64,000 nt of DNA, taken from the NCBI GenBank assembly GCA_017979445.1, contig CM030718.1, positions 22,501,021-22,565,020 on the forward strand, written 5' to 3'. A model generated the notes under the pieces. The model ran no database searches and had not been told where the DNA came from. It was given only the letters and a program-made list of their open reading frames with translations. A program made the position numbers and the translations under genes. Positions 21,596 to 34,738 of the stretch are shown here, one piece after another (positions within the stretch are counted from its first letter, which is position 1; every line of letters begins with the position of its first letter). Origin of the DNA: Akebia trifoliata. Its lineage: Eukaryota > Streptophyta > Magnoliopsida > Ranunculales > Lardizabalaceae.

Positions 21596-24500
21596 ATGGC
21601 TAAAGAAGGAAAATTGAGAATCAAAAAGTTAAATGGTTTGAACTTTGGATTCTGGAAGATGCAAATCGAAGATGCCTTTTATTAGAAAGATCTTTATTTT
21701 TGTTTGGGAGGAAAATCAAAAAACCTTGTGAACATGACAGATGATGACTGGGAGATTCTTGATAGGAAAGCTCTTGGCACAGTTAGACTATCTTTGACTT
21801 TATCTGTGATGTTTAATATCTCTAAAGAGAAGATGACATCAGATCTAATAGCTATTTTGTCAAAGATGTACGAGAAACCTTCTGCCTCAAATAAGATATT
21901 CTTGATGAAAAGACTCTTCAATATGAAGATGGCTGATGATGATAGTGTGCCTGAGCATCTAAACGAGTTCAATATAGTCACAAATCAATTAGAATCCGTT
22001 GGGATTAGTTTTGAAAATGAAATTAGGGTTTTACTAATTTTATCTGGATTGCTAGATAGTTGGGATAGTCTGGTAATAGTCGTGAGCAACTCTTTTGGTA
22101 TGTTAAAGTACGATGATATTGTTTTTGTTCTCCTAAGAGAAGAAGCGCGAAGGAAATCTTTAGGAGCAACGAGACATCAAGGAATGCTTTAAATATGGAA
22201 GAAAGAGGTAGAACCTCAAGAAGACTAAATAAGATTCGTAGGTGATCAAAATCAAGGAGAAGCAATAAAGACATCCTCAGGAAAAAGAAGATGGTTCTTG
22301 GAACTATGGTAAAAAGGGGCACTTCAAAAGGGACTGTAAAGTTGCAAAGAAACATGTTGAGAACAATAATGAAGGAAGTAAAAAGGCTAAGTAAATCTCT
22401 CTGATGATAATGATTTTGATGCTTTGATCTTGTTTGTTGTTGCACGCAATGATTCGTGGGTTGTAGATTCGGGTGCATCATTCCATGCTACCTATAATAA
22501 AGAAATCATACAGAATTATGTGCAAGGTGATTTTGGAAAGGTCTATCTTGGGCATGATGAACCTTGCGATATTGTTGGAAAAGGCGATATACATATTCAT
22601 TTATCAAGTGGGACATCTCTACAATTGAAAAATGTGAGGCATGTTTTGTAATTAAAAAGGAAACTGATTTCTGTTGGGTAACTCGCGGTTTCAGGAACAT
22701 TTACCACATTCTTTGGTGATTCATGGAAGATGACAAGAGGAGCTATGGTAGTAACATGTGGCAAGAAAGAAGGTACATTTTATGTTATATTTGGTACCAA
22801 TACTACAATTGCAGTGGCAACTACAGGGTTGGATCAAATACTTGGCATCAAAGGCTTGGTCACATAAGCGAGAAGGGAATGAAGGTAATGCATTCAAAAA
22901 GTAAATTATCTGGGCTAAAACAGATTAATTTAGGCTTTTGAGAAGATTGCATATTTGGAAAACAAAAAAGGTAAATTTTACAAAAATCAAAAGGACTCCA
23001 AAGCTTTAGAAATTGGAATTGGTTCACACTGATGTATGAGGGCTAACTTGGGCGCCTTCACTTGATGGTTCTCATTACTTTGTCACTTTCATTGATTGAT
23101 AATACCATAAAATTTTGGATTACTTTTCGAAAAATAAATTTGAAGTATTTAATGTGTTTAGAAAATAGAAAGCTTTGGTTGAAAATGAAACAGGTTTGAA
23201 ATTAAAGTGCCTTAAGTCAGATAATGGTGGAGAGTATTGCAATGATGAATTTGAAGAATGGTGCACGCTTAATGGGATCAAAAGATAGATATGGCATTGA
23301 TGACTTTGGTTATCGATTTTAGGACCTAGAAAATTAGAAAGTCATTAGGAGCAAGGATATTGTGTTCAATGAAAAATTAATGTATAATAACAAGTTACAA
23401 GAAAAGAAAATTTCAGAAAATCCTGAAGATGATAGGTGTGTGGAATTTTATGAAATATCATCAAGGGGTATAATAAAAACTACTAAAAGAACTATTCAGG
23501 TAGAAACTCAAACTTCTCTTACTCATGTCCCCCATCTGCCATTAAGAAGATCGACTAGATCTACCCAAGGAAATATCCTAGTTCGGTATTTATCTTCTTT
23601 GCATTATTTATTGCTGACTAACAATGGTGAACCAAAATGTTATGAAGAAGCTATGTAGGTCGAAACTAGGATTAAGTCGGAGCTTGCTATGGACAATGAG
23701 ATGAATTCCTTAGCATCAAATCAGACATGGGATTTGGTTGAACTACCCAAGGGCAAGAAAGCTTTACATAACAAGTGGGTCTATAAATTGAAAGGAGAAC
23801 ATGATGGAAATAAGTGATATAAGGTCAGATTGGTTGTGAAAGGTTTTCAACAAAAGGCAGTATCGACTTCATAAAAATATTTTCTCCTGTTATGAAATTT
23901 TCTACTATTAGATCTGTATTGAGTATTGGGGCAGTAGAAGATTTGCATCTAGAAAACTTAAATGTAAAAACAACATTTCTTCATGTTGACTTGAATGAAG
24001 ATATTTATATGCAACAACCATAGGGGTACTTAACAATGGGAAAATAGAATATGGTTTGTAAGCTGAATAAAAGCTTGTATGGGTTAAAGCAAGCACCCAA
24101 ACAATGGTAAATTAGGTTTAACAATTTTATGTCTGATACAAAGTACACTAGATGCCACGCTGACCATTATTGTTATTTCAAGAGGTTTAGTGATTGCTAC
24201 ATTATTCTTCTCTTGTATGTAGATGCTAATGTTTGTTGCAGGTTCAAGCATGGTTGAACTAACAAGGTTGAAAGAACAACTCTCTAATGAGTTTTCTATG
24301 AAGGATTTAGGTGTAGTAAAAGAAATCCTTAGAATGCGGACCAGTATAGACAGGATGAACAGATAGTTGAAGTTATCTTAGACATAGTACATTGAAAAAG
24401 TATTGAGAAGATTCAACATGGACGATGCCAAACTAGTTAGCACTCCTCTAGCATGTTATCTCACACTTGCTAAGATGCAAGGTGAAATAACAGATGGAGA

Positions 24501-25174
24501 AAGGCAATACATATCAACAGTAACATATGTTTCAACAGTTGGTAGCCTTATGTATGCTATGGTCTATACTAGACAAGATATTGCCCAAGCAGTGGGAGTT
24601 GTCAGCAGATTCATGAGTAATCCTGGGAAGGAGCATTGGCAAGATGTGAAATGGGTTATGAGATACTTGAGAGTTACTACAAATTTATCACTATGTTATG
24701 GTGGTACAAAAATTAATCTACAAGGATATGTTGATTCTAACATGGTAGGAGGATGGAAGAAAGAATACTACAAGTTATGTTTTCACTTTGGGGAGTGAAA
24801 TAGTTAGTTAGGTCTCAAGGTTGCAAAAAATTGTTACTCTCTCAACTAGAGAGGCAGAATATGTGGCAGTTACAGAAGCATGCAAGGAAATGGTTTGATT
24901 ATAGTCTCTCATGCAAGAGTTGGGTAAGAAGCAAAAAGATTGCAAGTTATATATAGATAGTCAAAGTGCAATTGACCTTGCAAATGATTCAACTTTCCAT
25001 GCAAGAACAAAATATATTAACATAAGGTATCACTTTATATGTTCACTTTTAGAAGATAGCGTCATTACCTTACAGAAGATCCACACCAACATTAATCTTG
25101 CATATATGTTTGCCAAAGTGGTGAATGTGGGGAAAATGAAGTCATGTTCAGTTTCTGTTGGTTTTCAAGAATAG
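21596..25174 (+). pseudogene. Degenerate Ty1/copia gag-pol polyprotein
   Basis: The order is that of a copia element of Tnt1/Tork style. Gag starts at 21,596 (MAKEGKLRIKKLNG), has a TAG at about 21,683 and runs to 22,192. The zinc knuckle near 22,290-22,340 has lost its first two cysteines (SWNYGKKGHFKRDC). Protease at 22,424-22,651 keeps WVVDSGASFH. The pre-integrase segment (TWHQRLGHISEKG) is at 22,723-22,941. Integrase at 22,970-23,290 has KSDNGGEYCNDEF but lacks its C-terminal half, as a deletion near 23,290-23,330 joins it to RSKDIVFNE. RT at about 23,660-24,300 has SLYGLKQAPKQW, and the YVDD box is frameshifted after YVDA. RNase H runs 24,403-25,174 (KYINIRYHF). Many stops; not functional. 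Confidence 0.9.
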
Positions 25175-25273
25175 AAGACATGGAAAACTCACACCAGGGT
25201 TGTTATGGATGTGTCATTTCTCAGGTACAGCTTGTTAGTGGAGATAATCTTGATCAGTTTCCAAATGGGAGAT

Positions 25274-25562
25274 TGTTGTGGTTTGTGGAGCCTGATAGTT
25301 CTGGTCAACAAGGAGGTACTGTAAATCAAGCCACATTTTCAAGTAGGTCAACAAAGAGGTACTGTAAATCAAGCCACATTTTCACGTAGGTCAACAAAGA
25401 GTGTACTCTATAATTGTGAGTTTTTTCTTCATACTAGAATCGATGTGATCCTTGAATGTACCTCAACCTTGAGGGAACCACATAAAATTCTGTGTTTTTG
25501 TATGTGATTTGTGTTTTGTTTCGATTCGTTTTTTGGTTCAATTGTTTTTTTTTTTCTCAACA
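25274..25562 (+). repeat. 3' LTR of copia element
   Basis: It starts TGTTGTGGTTTGTGGAGCC and ends TTTCTCAACA, matching the 5' LTR. AAAGG precedes the 5' LTR (19,446-19,450) and AAAGG spans 25,562-25,566, a target-site duplication whose first base overlaps the LTR end. A 43-bp unit starting TCAACAAAGAGGTACTG is tandemly repeated at 25,305, 25,348 and (partial) 25,391; the 5' LTR has it once, so the two LTRs diverged after insertion. Confidence 0.85.
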
Positions 25563-25566
25563 AAGG

Positions 25567-27080
25567 TTTACCAATAGAATGGATAAGGAGGTTCAGTTGC
25601 GGGATAGCGAAGGTGTTAGGCACCTTGTCCCTCCCATCCATTGATGATTGCCATTAATATGGCCATTAAGTTAAGTTTCCAAACTATTTTTTATTTTTTA
25701 TTTTTGAAAATAGAATAAATGATAGAAGTTAAGAAATTAAAGAGTTGTAGTTCGATTTATAAACTAAAAAAATGAAAACAATGAGCAAGCTACTACTAGA
25801 AGTAAGTGCTTACTGAATTTTTTTGTGACCTTGGGACTTTGATGAAGATCCACTTGGATTTCATCATTTTTGGTCCTCAAGCCTCATTTCCTACATCATA
25901 TATTCCCCCTTAGGAGCCTTTATTTATTGGTTTGTCCCATAGATAATGTTCATGACTTGAACAAAATCATGTTGGAGCCAAGAACTTATGTATGAGAGTG
26001 TTGTCCATTTGAGGACCATTTTGTTGGTTTTACGAGTTAGATATAAGTCCATAGGAACCTACACCTTAGCTCATAGCCATTTTAGACTTGTGGGTGTGTG
26101 CATGATTGTGTATGCACGTATGGGCTTACAAAGAGAAGATTATCTCAAAGAGGGTTTACTCTTTAGCTCTTAATCTATAAGGAAAGCTAAAGAGAAATAA
26201 TTATTCTAGGAATTTAAATTGTAAGAAATGAAAAAAAGTAAAGACATTTATGCTATGGAATTAAAATACTCTCATGGAGATTATTAAGGACTCATAGGGG
26301 GAGATTACCTTACTAGGAGGGACTACTCTCTACCCCCAAGACTTTCAACTAAGAATTTAAAGACCTACATCACTAAACATGAATTAAAGAAAACTTGAAA
26401 TAAGAAAAGAGTGTTTGAAAGTAAAGAAGGGGAGAGATTAGAATGAGGTAGTTAGAGGGGATTATTGCTTAGACCTTCTCCTTATTTTTTTCTTTTTTTT
26501 TCTTCTTGGATTTAGCTTTTAGGAAGGGGGAGAGACTATTTGGAAAGAATTTTGGGAAGGTTTGATGACTTAGAGAAGGAATTTTGATAGAGTTTTAGAG
26601 TTTAAATTCTTTTCCTCCCTTTTGCCTTGGATAGGGGTCATATCTATAGGCTTTTGGGAGACCCTCAGGGATAAACTTATCCAAAATCCTAGAGTTCCTA
26701 ATATTCTCAATAAAACTATACATAAAGACCTCAATTGCCCCTTATCAACTAATCCTTGATTGTCTTTTACACTCATATAACTCTTACCAATCATGATGAT
26801 CAAATGATAGGATTGTAAAAAGCAACAAGTTTCTAGAGAATTCTTGAAGGAGGTTAAAAGAGTCCAAAGACCTTGACTTTGAGTAAAACTAGAGAAAAAT
26901 ATGCAAAGTGACAAGTAAATTTGTGATGATTTTTGGACTTTTTAGTCACTTAGCTTAGATGAGTTTCTAATAAATTGAGTAATCCAAGAGGATCTACATG
27001 CATAGTCTACAGTAAATTTGGCATAACTTTATCATATGGACTCAGAATTCAACGATTCCAAAGGCATTGGAAAGAGGATT
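25567..27080. other. Unassigned sequence, right flank of copia element
   Basis: GGTGTTAGGCACC at 25,612-25,624, next to GGATAAGGAGG and TTGTCCCTCCC, resembles the conserved hairpin of the TGTAGACACCCC LTRs. It suggests the copia element landed inside such an LTR. The minus-strand open frame at 26,570-26,914 has no recognisable domain and I do not call it a gene. The rest is AT-rich with no motif I recognise. Confidence 0.35.
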
Positions 27081-27084
27081 TAGG

Positions 27085-27640
27085 GGCTATGTAGGGCCCC
27101 ACCCTGATTTATTAAGAAGGCTAAAGTCGAATGTAATTACAAGTCATGTCCGCCAATAGCATAAGCGAAAAAACACGGTGAACACTTACATTATCATCTA
27201 TAAAATAAAAGGATTTTCCAACTCCTTTTATCGCCATCCAATCCGCATCATTGTTAGATTCTCTCCAAAAACAATTCGAATATTAGATCTAAAGACTTCA
27301 ATTTGATCTCATCAATGTCGCGAAGAATTGGGATGTGTTTTGACAAAGGCTTGATCTTTTTATTTGTACATTCTACTACATAGAAGGACTCGGCATTAAC
27401 TATAACCTTTGACTGTCCATGATGAGCTAAGAATTTTAGACCTTCAAGAATTGCTTGGACCTCTATTAAAGGTACATTCGAGGAAGAAGAGTTTACTATA
27501 CCTCCAAATTGAAATCTCCCAAAATGGTTTCTACCAATAAATCCATACCTACTCCCTAAGTTTGATAAGGAGCCATCTGAATTCAATTTGAGATACCTAA
27601 TCTGAAATCTGGTCAAGTTAAGAAATTAGATACAATTTTG
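27085..27640 (-). pseudogene. LINE RNase H fragment, 5'-truncated
   Basis: The minus frame 27,254-27,616 carries an RNase H domain: LKLNSDGSLS with the first catalytic aspartate, then VPLIEVQAILEGL with the catalytic glutamate, then a VIVNAESFYVVECTN segment in which the expected aspartate is replaced. The 3' noncoding end at 27,085-27,125 (GGGGCCCTACATAGCCCC on the minus strand) matches the 3' end of the plus-strand LINE at about 43,625-43,650, so both belong to one LINE subfamily. No endonuclease or RT remains. Confidence 0.75.
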
Positions 27641-27794
27641 AAATAGTTAAGTAACCAAATAAATTTTTTCATCTAAATTTTTTGCAACGAATTTACCTTT
27701 ACATCCATTTGATTTTAAAATAGGGAAAATTACATAAAGGAGCATGGGGGAGGGATTTATTTCTAAACAGTCCCTAAGTTTTGCGAGGTAGCTT

Positions 27795-29753
27795 TGAAAA
27801 TATGTGCTTCGTATCGTATCTAGTCCTAGAGGGGGGTGAACAGGATAATTAAAATTTCTTTCGATTTATCTAATTTTAACTTAGATTGATAATTTGACTA
27901 TGTGTTCTAAGTCATTCACCTAGCCTCATTTTGCACTCATGTCTCTAATTTGCATTTAATGAAAGTACACTTAGAATTAAAACATTCATTTAATCATATC
28001 ATTCAATGGCACATTCAAATACGATTTACCTATTCGGCATTCGTGGCATCTCATGACATTCAAAACATTCAAGTGTAAATTACGAAATTATGAAAATTAC
28101 GAGACATAAGACATCTAATAGATTGGCAATATGCCTATATCCATTCTCACGGCTAATCTCTAATTTGCAATGCAATTGAAGTTCACTTAGAATTTAAAAA
28201 TTTATGGAATGACATACATTACATAGTATTCATTCATAACATGTATTCATCTAAGTATAAATTAATAGAGGCATTTTCACAAACACGAGACAAGCATTTT
28301 ATAGTAGTTCGGCAACGTGCCTACATCCATTCCTAAGGTTCCTACCAAGGAACTTGGTGTTCACTATAAAAAAGGTTTATGGTTCACCTTAAAACGAATC
28401 ATCTTGAAATTGTGAGTTACATAGAATTTTTATACTTAGGCTAAATTCTAAAAGCTTAAGTCGAGAAAACGAATCATCTTGAAATTGTGAGTTTTGTTCA
28501 TAAAAAACTCACGAACCTCTACTTTTGTCAAGAATCCTCGATTCTAACAAGAGTTTGGTTTTTGAAGGCTGAACCAAGGAACGACATACATATATTTTTA
28601 AACTAAAAACAAAATCAAAGACTCACTCAACTCTATAAGGGTCACTAATGAAGATCTTGAGTTTTTCGAGTCCTTGACCTCACAAGTACGTCTTGACGGT
28701 TGGATCTTCTAATAAAGTTTTCAAGTTCGTCGGCTCCTTGTGATTACTACTACTGTCGTTTCCTTTTGCTCATTGCTCCATGACTATACCAATGTGTGTG
28801 CAAGGTGAGATTTGATATTTGGAAAGGGATCAAGTAAGAAGTCTAGGAAGGTTGAAGGGGTTTACCTAAGTTAGACTCTCATAAGAATAGAGAAGACTCT
28901 CAAAGTATGGAGAGAAGAAAGACAATCTTCTTTAGGATTTGAACTAAAGGATGGGCGGAGTTTCACCTAAGGTTTAGACCTTTCAATTTGTAGAAAATGC
29001 TCTCTAGATGGGAGAGGGGAGAACCCAAGTTCTTTAGGGATCAATCCAAGTGAAAAATGAGCAAAAGAACTCATTTTAAAGTCATTTTCAAGCTCCCAAT
29101 GGCTATACCGGTAGAATTGGTTTTTAAAAGCCTACTACTATTTTTGATGAACAGTGTCGTCGAGTAAATTATAAAAATGCCATTGGGGGTATTTTGGTCA
29201 TAACTTTCAAACGGTAATTCCGTTTCGTATGTCGTTCGAAAATCTAATAGATCTTACTATGTAGAACATCCCTAAACTTCCACCAAAGGGTAGATCATGG
29301 AATAAATGGGTGAAATGATCAAAATATCTTTTTTACCTTTTTTGGGTCAAATCGAGCTTTCGAGAAAGTCGGTGGCAAATTGATTCGAATGTGTGATAGA
29401 TATTACCTATATAATGCCACCAAAAAGATATCAAGGACGGAAAATGGTTTTAGGGTAGTCAAATCTCTAATGTCTCCCTATATGACCATTTTTGATTCTT
29501 GAAAAGTTCGATGAGAGAACGGGTCTAAGAACGAGTTTCCCTAATCACTATGGGTTGACCTATCATTTATTTACATGTTGGGAAAATGTCTTAGGTGGTA
29601 TCATTACCTTTTGAGTTTTGTGTACACACATTGGAGTTTTTTGTCGAGGTACTTGCGATTGAGCAGCTTTACTGGAGTCTTCATATATCTTCAATGGTAA
29701 ATTTATCTGACACTCAACATATGTCTCGGGATTAATAAAATATAGAATTAACA
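27795..29753 (-). repeat. 3' LTR of minus-strand copia element, about 1.96 kb
   Basis: In minus-strand sense it starts TGTTAATTCTATATTTTATT at 29,753 and ends at about 27,795. Its first 930 bp (plus sense) match 33,855-34,738; landmarks include GATTGATAATTTGACTATGT and TCTTCGAGTCCTTGA-like blocks. A polypurine tract (AAAAGGAGAGAT, minus strand) abuts it at 29,754-29,766. A 2 kb LTR suggests a SIRE/Maximus-type copia lineage; that is an inference. Confidence 0.7.
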
Positions 29754-29766
29754 ATCTCTCCTTTTG

Positions 29767-31560
29767 TCAATTACGAGACAAAATCCTAAATTAGACCAAA
29801 TAGACTGAGAAACATTCCTAGAATGACCAATACGACTTACACCCCATTATAATCTTACAAAAGTGTTTAAAGATAAAAATCTAAGATTCTAATTGCTTCG
29901 TTCCCCCTAAACATTTTACCTATAAAAGACAATTAAGAGAGTACATATAAGTGAAAACAACATTCTCATCATTTTGTCAGTATTTGACAAAGGACATAAT
30001 CAACCCAATGTCGATACAAAATATATACCAATAAACACAAGGATTTAGATACATGCACACAATTAATATGACTATCAGAGTGAAATGTATGATGGAAAAA
30101 ATCATAGACATGCCAATTATAGTATGACTATTAAGCATGAACATGGCATGATAAATGACACAAGAAATATACAACTAAATAGAACAGTATCAGAACATGC
30201 ATATGAGCATGCACAAACAAAATGATACGCAAATAATCGATCCATTGTACATAAAACATAAACAAAATATCTTACTATTAAGCACAACTGTAAGAAAAAT
30301 AAATGCCAAAATGATTTAACTATTGAAATATTGGCATAACATGCTAACATGATAATAAAATATACAAATAAGCGCATATAAATTGTAGCATGATAGATGT
30401 GTGAGAAGTTATAAAATATACCAGTATGAATACTCTCACGAGATAGCTTAACAATTCATGAATTGTGCCACGTGACCATGTTTGGTCATTATGCCACCAA
30501 ATGATTTTAAATATGAGAAATAAATGTAAGAGAAACAAGTTTGGGAGCTCAAAAGGCGAACAAAACACATGAGGGAATCAGAAGTGACCCAAATCTCAAT
30601 TTTGAAGGTGTTGCCGATTCCACTGACTTAAGGAATCAGTCCCACTGTGTTTCGTTGGTCCAAAAACTGGTTTCACTGAGTTCGGAAAAAAATTGGCAAA
30701 ATTTTTTTTTCAAAATTTTCTTGATTTTCCATGAGGTCTATATGCAAAAAATGCTATGTACGTGTATTAAATCACTTACAAGAAGTCTCGAAAAATTAAC
30801 CAAGATTGTACTAATACGAAAGATTTTTCAAAAATTGAAAGTAGAGGAAATACATTAAAACTAAGCAATGAAAGCAATATAAGCGCAAGAATTAACTCAG
30901 GAAGGGTCTAGAAACCCAAATCTACCAATAAAATCAGGTTCTGTGATTACTCAAGTTTAGGCGAAGTTGGCCATAATGGCTAAAAGTGACATGAAAAATT
31001 CCCTCATTGGAAAATTTCCACCAAAAGAGGTCATAACCTCAAGTTTGTCTATAAAAACATAGAATGAGTCTAAGTACTTAAATATTTATCAATTTTGGCT
31101 CAAATTTGGTGGACCAACGGAGTTTCGTGGTGCACACGAGCATCCAATCAATTTTTGACCCGGAACAAAGAGGCTTGAAATCTTCGAATATACCAATAAA
31201 CAAACAAAAATGGTTTTCACTCAAGATTTAGAAGATTGATGCAAAAATTGAGAGTCAAAGATTGTCCAACATGTGTATGTTTACTTGCACAATGGTTGAT
31301 AAAAAGTAATGAGGCTCTATCATGCTTAAATGATCTCATTTTAAGAACAGTGTAAGGATGAATGTATCCAAATTTACCAATAAACAACATGTTCTCAACA
31401 ACTCCATAATGCTAAGGGATCTTTAGAACTAATAATTTATGTCAGAACCTGTGATTATCATAGAATATAGTAAGTAGATTATTCTCAAACTCTCCATCAT
31501 GATCACTTCAAATCCGTCCAATAACGAACTCCAATATTTGTTTGAAGTTGCTTACTGATG
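29767..31560 (-). other. Internal non-coding part of the minus-strand copia element
   Basis: This lies between the polypurine tract and the integrase remnant, where RT and RNase H would be expected. I find no RT or RNase H motif. Either these domains were deleted or decayed, or part of this is a long 3' untranslated segment of the kind seen in SIRE-type elements. The open frames here (30,117-30,568 and 30,541-30,858) are low-complexity and not convincing. Confidence 0.45.
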
Positions 31561-33840
31561 TTCTTGAAATCATCAAATGTATCTAATTTTTTTTTTTTAA
31601 GAATGCAATAAAATAGAATCTAAAGTGGTCATCTACTACTACAAAAAAATGTCTCTCACCTCTTAGAATTTGAATTCTTGTGGGATCCACAATATCCATG
31701 TGAAATAATACTAGAGGATTTGAGGTAGCTAACGTGTTTATCTTTTTGTAGGTACTACGAACTTGTTTACCAATATGACACTTCCCACAGACATTTCTAG
31801 CTTTATTGTCCAACTTGGACAACCCTTTGACTAAAACTTTTTAAAGCATGTCAAGACAGGTTCTTGTAGTGAACATGGTCAAGATGTTGAAGCCACAATT
31901 GAATCTCGTCAACTTGAGTCATATTGCTCACACACAGAATGGTGGTTTTTTCGATATCTTCGATTACATAACAATCATCGGATGTGCGGAGACCTCTCAT
32001 AACCAATTTTTCATTAATATCTGATATCTTACACACCTTGCACTTGAAATTCATCGATTATTCTCTATCTCATATTTGAGATATGTTGAGGAGGTTATAT
32101 TTCAAACCATCTATACAGAAGACAATTTCAACCTTGGACATCCCCAGTCCACTGATCGTGTCACACTCAACAATCCTAGTAATACAACTATTATCAAAGG
32201 TGACAGAACTTCTATTAAAATCTATCAAGTGATTGACTTAACTTCGGTCACTGGTCTTGTGTTTATATTCACCACTATCCAAATACCATTGTGTAAAATA
32301 TTTCACCTTAGGAAGGGTGTGAATTACTAAGTATTAGTTATCCCTAGATTAAACAAATTCTTTGGGATGAAGGATTGTTTTTAAGAAGAGAAGAGACTTT
32401 TATATTAAGCTCAAATTTCTCTTTCCTTGGTAAGTTTTAAGTGGGGGACCTACTTTCTTTTGGTGATCTTGATCTTGAGTAAGTCCCTCACAAAATTATC
32501 CACTTTAGGAAGTGAAATATTTTTCACTTCCTTGGACATGGATGGCTCCTTTTACTCTAGAGATGGTTCATCTTTTTGTAAAAGTGCTTATCCAAACCCA
32601 TGCAACTTTTATTATACTATTGAAGATATATCAATAGAGATTTGGGTGGCTCTGGAGGAAAAGGTCTTGTGTTTAATTTTAATGTGATCGATTTATCCAG
32701 AGTAGTTGCATGCGCCTTCCTCGTTATTCTCATCGGCAAATGAGGTTATTTGAGGAGAAGATTGATTTACCACTATCTATTCATCCTCAACTTCATCCAC
32801 AAAAGGGATGGAGACTTATTTGAGTTAACCCACATAGTTTGTGCAGCTAGTTGTTTTGTTGAACCTAGATATTTGAAAATCGATTGTTCTAGGCTACGAG
32901 AAATAAACTGTGGTAAAATGGCCAATGCCTCCACAATGATAGCATTCATTATCATACTTTGACATATATGGAGATTTACCAATGGATCGCCTTTCATCAT
33001 CAGGATTACCCATTTTATTGAAACTATGTAATCCTCTTTTCATATGGGCAAAATTTGTCCCTATCAAAATCATGTCCTCAACATCTAGGCTACTCTCACT
33101 ATTTTTCTCAAAAATAGTTTTACTATGAGTTTGTGAGAAGGAAAGAGATGACATTGAATTTACCTATTTAGAGGATGGCTTTGAAGAAAAGAATCAAGAC
33201 TACTGTCTACCCCTTTTAAGGAGGACCTTCAAGATGGAGCTCAACCATGGTGAGTAATCCAATGATTTCTTTAATACTCATGGTTTACATATTGGAATTA
33301 CATTCGAGGTCGCAAAGAGAGCAAGTCTCTTAGGAAGAGACCTAAGAATTTTTGTGTAAATTCTTCTTTCTAGAACAAGCTATCTTAGGAAGTACATGGA
33401 AATACAACAGTCTCTAAGTTTTGCATAAAGTTCTTAGATAAAATTGTTTTAATCCATCCTAATATTCTCAAAATAATTTGTTAACATTTGAAGTTTGAAG
33501 CTTTGACAATGTAGGTTTCTAAGGAGGCCAAGCTTGTATAGCCGACTGATATGTGTCAATATGTTTGAGTTCACTTGGGGCAATGCCACCATATATAGAA
33601 TTTAGTATTCTCATATAATGACAACTATTGGTTTTAATTGTTTGGGTGACTCATACCCTTCCTCTATTAAGATCCAAAAATCACAACTCATGGGAATTGA
33701 TGAAGATCATCATCCTAATTTATCAATATGCATAATTATGCTAATAGATAGATAGAGGTCTAAAGGATGACCATTGTCGAACTTAAACATAGTTCAAAGT
33801 CTTGGGATCAACTCTAGAATGTTAAGCCTATCAAGACAAC
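31560..33840 (-). pseudogene. Degenerate copia gag, protease and integrase, minus strand
   Basis: Read on the minus strand from high to low coordinates, the first part is decayed gag. The zinc knuckle CYHCGGIGHFTTVY (32,894-32,960) has its last cysteine replaced by tyrosine. A protease remnant follows with WYLDSG at about 32,270-32,290. The pre-integrase region at 31,851-32,054 (IQLWLQHLDHVHYKNL) retains its second histidine. Integrase at 31,583-31,822 has CGKCHIGKQV and FFVVVDDHFRFYFIAFL, with the first catalytic aspartate in LFHMDIV. A decayed SDHDGEFEN-type motif lies near 31,500. RT and RNase H are not seen. Frames are broken by several shifts. Confidence 0.8.
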
Positions 33841-33842
33841 CT

Positions 33843-33854
33843 GCTTTGATACCA
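33843..33854 (-). other. Primer-binding site of minus-strand copia element
   Basis: The minus strand reads TGGTATCAAAGCAGG directly after the 5' LTR. This is the initiator methionine tRNA type of site and confirms orientation and LTR boundary. Confidence 0.7.
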
Positions 33855-34738
33855 ATATAAAACACGTGCTTCGTAATGTATTTAGTCTTAAAAGGGGGTG
33901 AATAGGATAATAAAGATTTATTTCACTTTATCCAATTTTAACTTAGATTGATAATTTGACTATGTGTTCTAAATCATTTACCTAGCCTTGATTTTGCACT
34001 CATGCCTTTAATTTACATTTAATAAAAATACATTTAAAATTTAAACATACATTTAACCATGTCATTCAATAGCACATTCAAATATGATTTACCTATTCGG
34101 CATTCATGGCATCTCATGACATTCAAAACATTCAAGTGTAAATTACGAAATTATGAAAACATGCACGAGACATAAGACATATAATAGATCGGCAATATGT
34201 TTATATCCATTCTCACGACTAATCACTAGTTTACAATGCAATTTAAGTTCACTTAGAATCTAAACATTCATGGCAAGACATACATAGCCTAATATTCATT
34301 CATAACATGCATTCATCTAAGTATAAATTGATAGATGTATTTTCACAAACACGAGACAAGCATTTTATAGTGGTTCGGCAACGTGCCTACATCTACTCTT
34401 AAGGTTCCTACTTAGGAATTTGATGTTTACTATAAAAAAGATTTATGGTTCACCTCGAACCTTTTACATAGAATTTTTATACTTAGGCTAAATTCTAAAA
34501 TCTTAAGATCAAGATAACGCATCCTCTCGAAATTGTGAGTTTTGTTCCTCGGAAACTCACGAACCTTTACTCTTATCAAGAATCCTCGATTCTAACAAGA
34601 GCTTGATTTTTTATGACGAACCAAATAATCACATACATATATTTTTAAAACTAAAAATAAAATCAAAGACTCACTCAACTCTACAAGGTTTGCCAATGAA
34701 GATCATGAGTTCTTCGAGTCCTTGAGCTCACAAGTACA
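33855..34738 (-). repeat. Truncated 5' LTR of minus-strand copia element
   Basis: It matches 27,795-28,700 in order but stops after TTGAGCTCACAAGTACA at 34,738. The first kilobase of the LTR in element sense is missing. No target-site duplication can therefore be tested. Confidence 0.7.

Noticed and set aside
22023..22481. Minus-strand open frame of 152 aa in the copia gag region
   Set aside because: It is antisense to gag, which has clear homology in the plus frame, and has no recognisable domain.
26570..26914. Minus-strand open frame of 114 aa
   Set aside because: No motif, low complexity, no signal for transcription; length is within chance in AT-rich DNA.
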